Positions 50,467 through 56,752 of a DNA stretch of 64,000 bases are shown in pieces. The DNA lies in assembly GCA_023436115.1 (NCBI GenBank), contig JAEZKQ010000030.1, positions 62,001-126,000 on the forward strand, given 5' to 3'. Below the pieces are notes generated by a model, which worked only from the letters and a program-made list of their open reading frames with translations, was not told the origin of the DNA and ran no database searches. Source of the DNA: Bacillota bacterium (GTDB lineage: Bacteria > Bacillota > Clostridia > Christensenellales > SZUA-584). Position 1 is the stretch's first letter, and every line of letters begins with the position of its first letter. Made by a program: the position numbers and the translations under genes.

Positions 50467-51862
50467 TGTTTTGGAGAAAACCGTTCATGAGAACAGCACG
50501 ATTATTTGCAGTGACGGAAAGATAGATAAAATTGGTTCCGCTGAATCTGTATCTATTCCTGAAAACACAAAAGTCTTAGATCTTTCAGGGCGGTATATCA
50601 TTCCGGGATTGATTGATGCCCATGTGCATCTTGCCCATCCGGGTGTTGACGATTACGGAAGAATCAGTACGGAATCCATGACAAAGAAGTATCTGAGGCA
50701 CTCCCTTTTAACATTGAAATCCGGTGTTACAACAATAAGAAATATGCCCGGTTCTTTTGGTTATAGTATTTTAAAATTCAGAGATCAAGTTAACGCAGGA
50801 AAATACATCGGTCCTCGTATTTTCGCAAGCGGCCCTGCATTATCGGCGCCATATGGTTATTTTAGTATAAAAAGATTTATTCCGGCTCCTCCTGTTTTAC
50901 TGTCTTTATTAAGTGTCATTTTTGGTGCTCATGGATTGTCTATTGATATAGATAATCTGCAAGAAGTGCCTAAGATCATTAAAAAGCTTAAAAAAGCCGG
51001 TGTGGATTTTATTAAAACCACCACATCGGGGACATATATGTCATTGATCGAGAATGATACTGAGAGTCGTGAGTTTTATATTAAAAGAAAGGTCGATCCC
51101 CGTCTGCTTGACGCAAGTATGAGACCGGAGGTAATAAAAGCCATCGTCAAATACGCTCATGACGAAGGGTTGAAGGTATCCGCACATTCAATCTGCCTGC
51201 CTGAGGATATTAAACTAGCAGTTGAAGCAGGTGTGGACAGCATCGAGCATACGCCGCTCGGATTGATAGACGAGGAAGTATTCAAACGAATGAAAGAAAC
51301 CGGAGTTTACTGGGTTCCCACGGCATACTGTTTTAATCATTGGACGGATTTAATAGAAAACCCAGACTTGTTCAGTGGACAGGAAATGAAGGAGGCCATA
51401 CCAGAGCCCTATCACTCCATAGGCAGAAAGGCTTTGGAAAAGCAAAGAGAAGCTATTAAGAACGGAATAGATCCGAGCTGGATGAAGTTTTATGCCGAGA
51501 TGCCCAATTATAAGCAGAAATATTTTCCGGTTAATTTTAAAAACGCTATCAAGTTTGGGGTGAAAATTGTAGCGGGAGTAGACGCGGGAGCAGGTGGTGC
51601 AGGATACGTTCCCCATGGCTATCTTTTCAGAGAGCTTGAGTTGTTTGTGAAACATGGAATGGATGAATATGAAGCCATTCGAACCGCTACTCTAAATGCT
51701 GCGGAACTCTTAGGCGCTGCCGATGAGCTTGGAAGCATTGATCCGGGTAAAAATGCTGATTTAGTTGTCCTGCGCGCAAACCCACTTAAGGATATATCTG
51801 ATTTATATCAGGTTGAGTATACCGTAAAAGACGGAAAGATTGTTTACAGCGCAAACCGATAA
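50456..51862 (+). CDS. Amidohydrolase-family protein
   Basis: Metal-dependent hydrolase of the amidohydrolase superfamily, 468 residues. It has the HxH site in GLIDAHVHLAHPG, a lysine region (GVDFIKTTTSGT), HSICLPEDIKLAVEAGVDSIE, the VAGVDAGAG block, and the C-terminal strand LGSIDPGKNADLVVLRANPL. This set fits imidazolonepropionase/prolidase-like members (COG1228). The start at 50456 overlaps the HNH gene by 11 bases, and the protein lacks the usual first strand (about eight residues of I-x-N-G type), so the 5' end may have been replaced. Composition is closer to the chromosome than that of the HNH gene. Confidence 0.85.
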   Translation: MIIDVLEKTVHENSTIICSDGKIDKIGSAESVSIPENTKVLDLSGRYIIPGLIDAHVHLAHPGVDDYGRISTESMTKKYLRHSLLTLKSGVTTIRNMPGSFGYSILKFRDQVNAGKYIGPRIFASGPALSAPYGYFSIKRFIPAPPVLLSLLSVIFGAHGLSIDIDNLQEVPKIIKKLKKAGVDFIKTTTSGTYMSLIENDTESREFYIKRKVDPRLLDASMRPEVIKAIVKYAHDEGLKVSAHSICLPEDIKLAVEAGVDSIEHTPLGLIDEEVFKRMKETGVYWVPTAYCFNHWTDLIENPDLFSGQEMKEAIPEPYHSIGRKALEKQREAIKNGIDPSWMKFYAEMPNYKQKYFPVNFKNAIKFGVKIVAGVDAGAGGAGYVPHGYLFRELELFVKHGMDEYEAIRTATLNAAELLGAADELGSIDPGKNADLVVLRANPLKDISDLYQVEYTVKDGKIVYSANR

Positions 51863-51971
51863 ATAATATTGTTTCCATGAAAAACGCTTTGCAGAAGGGA
51901 ACTCCCATCCACACTGTAGTCCGTCGCTTGCGCTCTATTGGATTGACATAAGTAACTTTATGACAGTATTT

Positions 51972-52019
51972 GCCTCGGATGATTCCGGGGCTTTTTTCCC
52001 GCCGAGTGAAGTAAAATTA
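51972..52019 (+). repeat. Flanking direct repeat, copy 2
   Basis: The first 24 bases equal 49096-49119, giving the same GCCTCGG/CCGGGGC hairpin with a T-run; the rest matches copy 1 with a few changes. It lies about 110 bases after the amidohydrolase and may act as its terminator. Confidence 0.85.
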
Positions 52020-52140
52020 CTAGAATATATTAAAATCCGGATTATCACCCGTAAACGTTGCAACTTCTTCTACTTTGTCAAATGCTCTGTTACACTTTTG
52101 GCAAAATTATAACTCCAGTACTACAGGTGCGATTTATATA
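52020..52140 (-). pseudogene. Possible zinc-ribbon protein remnant
   Basis: On the minus strand a frame reads FCQKCNRAFDKVEEVATF, then TGDNPDFNIF and a TAG stop at 52020-52022; upstream, after an in-frame TAA, comes APVVLEL. The CxxC and protein-like composition suggest the tail of a decayed gene, with the stop inside the similar region that ends repeat copy 2. No complete gene is present. Recognition is by eye only. The rest of the gap 51863-52243 shows nothing else. Confidence 0.3.
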
Positions 52141-52243
52141 TTAAAGTTATAGAATAGATTTGAAATTCGTAACAATAGGTCCTTCCAAGAATAAAAGAAA
52201 ACACTGCGCATTATCCATATAATCAATCAGCAGGGGGGAGAAC

Positions 52244-52273
52244 AATAAAAAAGCCCGTTTTCACGAGCTTTTC
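52244..52273 (-). terminator. Terminator of the tRNA operon
   Basis: On the minus strand AGCTCGT pairs with ACGGGCT (plus positions 52263-52269 and 52252-52258), loop GAAA, one G-U pair, followed by six T. It lies just after the tRNA-Leu CCA end. Confidence 0.85.
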
Positions 52274-52276
52274 ATC

Positions 52277-52364
52277 TGGTGCGAGAAACAGGACTTGAAC
52301 CTGCACGGGTGTGACCCCACTAGAACCTGAATCTAGCGCGTCTGCCAGTTCCGCCATTCTCGCA
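52277..52364 (-). tRNA. tRNA-Leu (CAG)
   Basis: Class II tRNA with a long variable arm, acceptor TGCGAGA/TCTCGCA and encoded CCA. The anticodon loop TTCAGGT gives CAG. Last gene of the operon. Confidence 0.93.
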
Positions 52365-52375
52365 CGGCAGATAAG

Positions 52376-52460
<85 letters not shown>

Positions 52461-52463
52461 GCA

Positions 52464-52539
52464 TGGAGCTGATGATGGGACTCGAACCCGCAACCTGCTG
52501 ATTACAAATCAGCTGCTCTACCGATTGAGCTACATCAGC
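52464..52539 (-). tRNA. tRNA-Thr (TGT)
   Basis: Acceptor GCTGATG with a 3' discriminator T and encoded CCA; anticodon loop TTTGTAA gives TGT. Confidence 0.94.
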
Positions 52540-52546
52540 GAAATAA

Positions 52547-52622
52547 TGGTGCCTCAGGACAGAATCGAACTGTCGACACAGGGATTTTCAGTCCCTTGCT
52601 CTACCGACTGAGCTACCGAGGC
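52547..52622 (-). tRNA. tRNA-Phe (GAA)
   Basis: Acceptor GCCTCGG with encoded CCA; anticodon stem GGGA/TCCC, loop CTGAAAA gives GAA. It is the tRNA species sensed by the pheST T-box in this window. Confidence 0.95.
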
Positions 52623-52631
52623 AAAAATTGA

Positions 52632-52708
52632 TGGCGACCCGGAAGGGACTCGAACCCTCGACCTCTAGCGTGACAGGCTAGCGTTCTAACCATCTGAACT
52701 ACCGGGCC
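52632..52708 (-). tRNA. tRNA-Asp (GTC)
   Basis: Acceptor GGCCCGG with discriminator G and encoded CCA; anticodon stem CTAGC/GCTAG, loop CTGTCAC gives GTC. Confidence 0.95.
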
Positions 52709-52713
52709 TAAAT

Positions 52714-52790
52714 TGGTGGGGCCTCAGGGACTCGAACCCCGGACCGATCGGTTATGAGCCGACTGCTCTAACCAACTGAGCTAAGGCCCC
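52714..52790 (-). tRNA. tRNA-Met (CAT), elongator; Ile2 possible
   Basis: Acceptor GGGGCCT with encoded CCA; anticodon loop CTCATAA gives CAT. The acceptor begins with a paired G and the anticodon stem lacks three G-C pairs, so it is not initiator tRNA. A CAT tRNA modified to read ATA (Ile2) cannot be excluded by sequence alone; position before Asp-Phe-Thr-Tyr favours Met. Confidence 0.85.
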
Positions 52791-52806
52791 ACAACCTTAA
52801 GCAAAA

Positions 52807-52881
52807 TGGTGACCCCTAGGAGACTCGAACTCCTGTTACCGCCGTGAAAGGGCGGTGTCTTAACCGCTTGACCAAGGGGCC
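52807..52881 (-). tRNA. tRNA-Glu (TTC)
   Basis: Acceptor GGCCCCT with encoded CCA; anticodon stem CCGCC/GGCGG, loop CTTTCAC gives TTC. Confidence 0.95.
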
Positions 52882-52906
52882 TTGGTGTCTATACACGAGT
52901 GATTCT

Positions 52907-52982
52907 GGTCGGGGTGGAGGGACTTGAACCCCCGGCCCCATGCTCCCAAAGCACGTGCGCTACCAAACTGCGCTACACCCCG
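52907..52982 (-). tRNA. tRNA-Pro (TGG)
   Basis: Acceptor CGGGGTG with encoded CCA; anticodon loop TTTGGGA gives TGG. First gene of the operon. Confidence 0.95.
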
Positions 52983-53004
52983 TGTGAAATTCGCGACGAT
53001 GTAT

Positions 53005-53033
53005 AATATACAGTATTCTTCGGGTTATGTCAA
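53005..53033 (-). promoter_or_regulatory. Promoter of the tRNA operon
   Basis: On the minus strand a perfect TTGACA, a 17-base spacer and TATATT lie about 20 bases before tRNA-Pro. Confidence 0.85.
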
Positions 53034-53131
53034 CAGCTTTTCTCCATAATTTTTGAGCTTTTAATTGGCGCACTTTTATCATATAAATACTGAGAAAACT
53101 CAAGTTGGGCGATTTGAAGCGCATCAAAAAG

Positions 53132-53160
53132 TTGATAAAAAACTTCTCAGTGATTATAAT
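53132..53160 (+). promoter_or_regulatory. Promoter of miaB
   Basis: TTGATA (53132-53137), a 17-base spacer and TATAAT (53155-53160). The spacer contains TTCTCAGT (53144-53151), which mirrors ACTGAGAA at 53087-53094. Confidence 0.75.
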
Positions 53161-53205
53161 AGATTTACTTTAGTGAAAGCAAACAAATATTGAAAGGTTA
53201 ACGCA

Positions 53206-54567
53206 TTGGTGCAGGAGAAATTAAAACAGATCATCGCTGAAAACGAACTGACTTTCTATATAGAAACGTATGGCTGTCAGATGAATACGCACGAAAGCGA
53301 GAAAATCGCGGGGGTGCTGGAAAGCTTGGGATATTGCCCGGTGTCGGAAAAGGCCGAGGCCGATCTTATCATATTCAATACTTGCTGCGTGCGGCAGCAT
53401 GCCGAGGCGCGGCTGTACGGTAATCTGGGCGCGCTCAAAGAGCATAAGGATAACGTGAAGGGCTCGCTGATTGCCGTGTCGGGATGTGTCATGCAGCAGG
53501 AGGGTGCCGCGAAAAAGCTCATGCGTCGTTTCCCGTTCGTTGATTTTGTGTTTGGCACAAACGGTATACACAAACTTGAAGAGCTGCTTTACGACTCGCT
53601 GGTGGAAGGCAAGCGATCGATGTATGTGGACGAAGATGCGTCCATCGTTGAAGATATTCCCATCCGCCGCGGCACAACACCGGGCGCGTTTGTCAACATC
53701 ATATACGGTTGCAATAACTTTTGTACATACTGCATCGTTCCATATGTAAGAGGGCGCGAGAGAAGCCGCCAGCCCGATGAAATCATCAAAGAGATAGAGG
53801 CGCTTTCAAAGCAGGGCATTACGGAGATCACACTGCTGGGGCAAAACGTGAACTCATACGGAAACGACCTAACCAGTGGTGTTTCTTTCCCGCAGCTTTT
53901 AAAACGCATCGACAGCGAAACGGATATAAGTCGTGTGCGTTTTATGACATCGCACCCCAAGGATATGTCGGATGAGTTGATCGATTGCTATGGCAGCTTA
54001 AAAAGTCTCTGTGAACATATCCATCTGCCCGTGCAGTCGGGCAGCAGCCGTATACTCAAAAGCATGAACCGGGGCTACACGCGCGAGCATTACCTGTCTC
54101 TTATTAAGCGTCTTAAAGAGCGTGTGCCAGACTTGGCCGTGACCACCGATATCATCGTCGGCTTTCCGGGTGAGACTGAAACTGATTTTGAGGAAACGCT
54201 TTCTCTTGTCTCGGAGGTCGGCTATGACGCGGCGTATACGTTTGCTTATTCTAAGCGCGCCCTCACTAAAGCGGCTGAGATGCCGGGCCATATCGACAAG
54301 CAAACGGTCAGTCAGCGGCTGGTCCGCCTTAACGCACTGGTGAGCGAATCGATGCGCCAGAGAAACAGTGCTTATTTGGGGCGCACGGTCGAGGTGTTGG
54401 GGGAAAGCGAAGGCAAACGCGGACGAAATGAGATCAGCGGCAGAACGAGAACATCTAAGACGGTCAACTTTGAGGGCAGCCCCGAAGACATCGGAAAGTA
54501 TGTGACGGTCAAGATCGATAAGGTGATGGCCCATACTTTGCGCGGAGAGCGCCTAAAAGAGGAGTAA
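53206..54567 (+). CDS. miaB: tRNA methylthiotransferase MiaB
   Basis: Radical-SAM enzyme adding a methylthio group to i6A37 of tRNA; 453 residues. The N-terminal UPF0004 domain (YIETYGCQMNTHESE) holds the first cluster cysteines, the radical-SAM core has CNNFCTYCIVPYVRGRE (CxxxCxxC), and the C-terminal TRAM domain lies around residues 380-450. The start is TTG (GTG one codon later is equally possible) behind AAAGG. Its partner MiaA, which makes the i6A substrate, is encoded at 61110. Confidence 0.95.
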   Translation: MVQEKLKQIIAENELTFYIETYGCQMNTHESEKIAGVLESLGYCPVSEKAEADLIIFNTCCVRQHAEARLYGNLGALKEHKDNVKGSLIAVSGCVMQQEGAAKKLMRRFPFVDFVFGTNGIHKLEELLYDSLVEGKRSMYVDEDASIVEDIPIRRGTTPGAFVNIIYGCNNFCTYCIVPYVRGRERSRQPDEIIKEIEALSKQGITEITLLGQNVNSYGNDLTSGVSFPQLLKRIDSETDISRVRFMTSHPKDMSDELIDCYGSLKSLCEHIHLPVQSGSSRILKSMNRGYTREHYLSLIKRLKERVPDLAVTTDIIVGFPGETETDFEETLSLVSEVGYDAAYTFAYSKRALTKAAEMPGHIDKQTVSQRLVRLNALVSESMRQRNSAYLGRTVEVLGESEGKRGRNEISGRTRTSKTVNFEGSPEDIGKYVTVKIDKVMAHTLRGERLKEE

Positions 54568-54570
54568 AAC

Positions 54571-55893
54571 GTGAGGAGTGCATTGGAAAAAGACAGAAAC
54601 AAAATCGCCTTACTGTTTACCATCATTCTCATTGTGGCTGTCGGCGCGGTCGTCTTTTTGTTTTTCAATATGATGGCCGCAAAATCGGAAATGACAGCGC
54701 TCGTATCGGCAGACTATGCCGGTTCGCGTGTTGAGGCCACTAAACGATCCGAAGCGGAGTTACCCGGGCTTTCATTAAGAGAGAAACAAAAAAATTCTTT
54801 AGCTGTTGACGTTTATGAAACGCCTTTAGGATTTGATATTATCAGCTATTCACAAAAATGGACAGGCGAAAAATTGAACGACGTTTACAACGAGCTGATC
54901 AGCAATGAGCACGGTGACGAGATCAGGTCGATATCCAAAGTCGTCATTTATCCGAAAGAATCCGGCCTTGATTCAGGCAGCGCGGTCGCCGGTACACACG
55001 TCACAAAGCGCCAGAGCTATTCGGTTTTCTTCCATCTGCCCGGCATCGTTCCCGACTCGCTTGTTTACGGTTTTAATTCCACGATGAGCACGATCGAACT
55101 GTATGACATGGACAAATACGATAACATTTCGCAAATAGCCAGAACCATTGCGCATGAATACGGACACCATTATACCATGTATTACTTTTTGCAGAATAAC
55201 GAAGCGGCAAAACAGTCCGAGTATTACAAATTAAGAGGAATCGACAACCTTGGACGTGAAGTCTTCTATGATATCGAGAGCGAATACTATGAAAACCATA
55301 TGTGGAGCCTATATGAAATTGCTGCGGAGGATTATGTTCAATTGATGGGCAGCCCCGGCGCAAAGCAGACAAGAGAATATCTTGACGTCTATGACGTGCT
55401 TGAAGACTATGAAGCGAACAAAAACTATAAGGCTTATGCAGACGCTTCCATCATCAACGTTTATCCTCAGGAAAACATCAACATACCGCTCGCGGATGAA
55501 ATAAACGGGCTTCGTGATTATTATTACTCATTTATCGGAAAGCAAAACAATACCGAAGATTTGGGTAAAGCCAGCTTCAATCTAAAAATGACGGCGATGG
55601 AGAAGTACGGCTATCCGTACTATGAAATCACATGGAATAAAACCACGCAGGATCAAGACGCGCTTTATACGCTGGTTTGCTTCGACAAAGACAAAAACAT
55701 CTATCTGCCGGTGCGCAGTATACGCGGCGATGAAAGGCCGGTAGCCCGCGTGGGCACGGCTGTGCAGCTCTCGGGTATCACGCTGACGACACTCACTAAC
55801 AAAGTGACAGATGAAGATAGATATTTCAAGCTGTACGTCATATGGCCGGACGGACGAATGCAATCATCTGAAATGTTTTACGCGGACTTCTGA
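54571..55893 (+). CDS. Membrane-anchored zinc metalloprotease-like protein
   Basis: A 440-residue protein with an N-terminal membrane span (~12-32, ALLFTIILIVAVGAVVFLFF) and a large extracytoplasmic part. Residues ~193-197 hold a gluzincin-type zinc motif HEYGHH in ARTIAHEYGHHYTMYYF, and a later Glu in EIAAEDYVQLMGSPG fits the third ligand. The C-terminal ~100 residues look like a beta domain (MTAMEKYGYPYYEITWNK). It begins with GTG 3 bases after miaB and overlaps the stop of the convergent lipoprotein gene by 30 bases. No family name is recognised; peptidase activity is inferred. Confidence 0.65.
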   Translation: MRSALEKDRNKIALLFTIILIVAVGAVVFLFFNMMAAKSEMTALVSADYAGSRVEATKRSEAELPGLSLREKQKNSLAVDVYETPLGFDIISYSQKWTGEKLNDVYNELISNEHGDEIRSISKVVIYPKESGLDSGSAVAGTHVTKRQSYSVFFHLPGIVPDSLVYGFNSTMSTIELYDMDKYDNISQIARTIAHEYGHHYTMYYFLQNNEAAKQSEYYKLRGIDNLGREVFYDIESEYYENHMWSLYEIAAEDYVQLMGSPGAKQTREYLDVYDVLEDYEANKNYKAYADASIINVYPQENINIPLADEINGLRDYYYSFIGKQNNTEDLGKASFNLKMTAMEKYGYPYYEITWNKTTQDQDALYTLVCFDKDKNIYLPVRSIRGDERPVARVGTAVQLSGITLTTLTNKVTDEDRYFKLYVIWPDGRMQSSEMFYADF

Positions 55894-56646
55894 TGCGCGT
55901 TTGCGCTTAATACGGCGAACCACTATGGAAATGATAATAACGATTAAGCAAAGACCGATAGCGCCGATACCCGCTATAATCAGCGTGTTGTCCAGCGCTT
56001 GCCTGTTTAAAAGCTCATCGCGTTTTTCCAGATTCGCCGTGTTTTCCTGTTTTGTTTCCAGAGAAATCTGTGTTTCTTCGCCGTAATCCAGGTTCCAGGT
56101 GCACACGTTTCCTTCCTGTTTGTCCGCATTCGTGGCAGTGACATTACCGGGAAGAACAATAGAAAGTGAATATGTGCCTTCATGTGCGCGCTGTTCCAGC
56201 GCGGCAATCTGATCAGCGGGAATATCTTGTATCTCGCTTTGGCGTATGATATCCACAAAAGAAATGCTGGCTTTCAAGCTATAAATGTCCGTCGCAAAAT
56301 CTGGGGTATACATAAACGTGACATCCCTGAAAACAGAGTCGCTTGATGTAAAAAGTTTTGAGAATTCGTCTGCCGCCTGCTGTTTGGATTCACAGGAAAT
56401 TGTCTTTTCTCCGGTCAATGCAGAGGTATCGTTATCGGCATAGATGGACATGCCCTGAGCCGCCCAAAATGAACCGATTTGACTGATATAACCGGATACG
56501 TCCTGCGACGGATCTGTAAAAATAATGCGGTAATCAAGGCCGACTGTATGGTCGTCTGAAAGCTTATAGGATATATCGGCAGATACACATGCTGTTAAAA
56601 GCATAATTGAAAGCAGAATGAGCAGTAAAAGACTTATCTTCTTCAT
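55864..56646 (-). CDS. LppM-like lipoprotein with C-terminal membrane span
   Basis: A 260-residue surface protein. The lipobox is clear (LLTACVSA near residue 17-24), the middle is a beta-rich domain with SYKLSDDHTVGLDYRI at its start and YSLSIVLPGNVTATNADKQE later, and the C-terminus has one span (LIIAGIGAIGLCLIVIIISI) followed by basic residues RRIKRKR. This layout resembles LppM/DUF3153-type proteins. GGAG lies upstream of the ATG. The 3' end overlaps the metalloprotease gene by 30 bases on the opposite strand. Confidence 0.65.
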   Translation of the reverse strand: MKKISLLLLILLSIMLLTACVSADISYKLSDDHTVGLDYRIIFTDPSQDVSGYISQIGSFWAAQGMSIYADNDTSALTGEKTISCESKQQAADEFSKLFTSSDSVFRDVTFMYTPDFATDIYSLKASISFVDIIRQSEIQDIPADQIAALEQRAHEGTYSLSIVLPGNVTATNADKQEGNVCTWNLDYGEETQISLETKQENTANLEKRDELLNRQALDNTLIIAGIGAIGLCLIVIIISIVVRRIKRKRASEVRVKHFR

Positions 56647-56672
56647 TATTTTCTCCGATGATTAATACGGAA

Positions 56673-56701
56673 ATTATAATCGAGACAGTGTGTTTTTTCA
56701 A
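56673..56701 (-). promoter_or_regulatory. Promoter of the lipoprotein gene
   Basis: On the minus strand TTGAAA, a 17-base spacer and TATAAT lie about 27 bases before the ATG. Its -35 end overlaps the -35 region of the mutS promoter. Confidence 0.75.
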
Positions 56702-56717
56702 CAATATTGCGGTTATA

Positions 56718-56726
56718 TGTTATAAT
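56718..56726 (+). promoter_or_regulatory. Promoter of the mutSL operon
   Basis: TGTTATAAT is an extended -10 box, with TCAACA (56698-56703) as a -35-like hexamer at 17-base spacing, about 30 bases before mutS. Confidence 0.65.
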
Positions 56727-56752
56727 GAAATAATAAAGCTTGGAGGAAAGCA

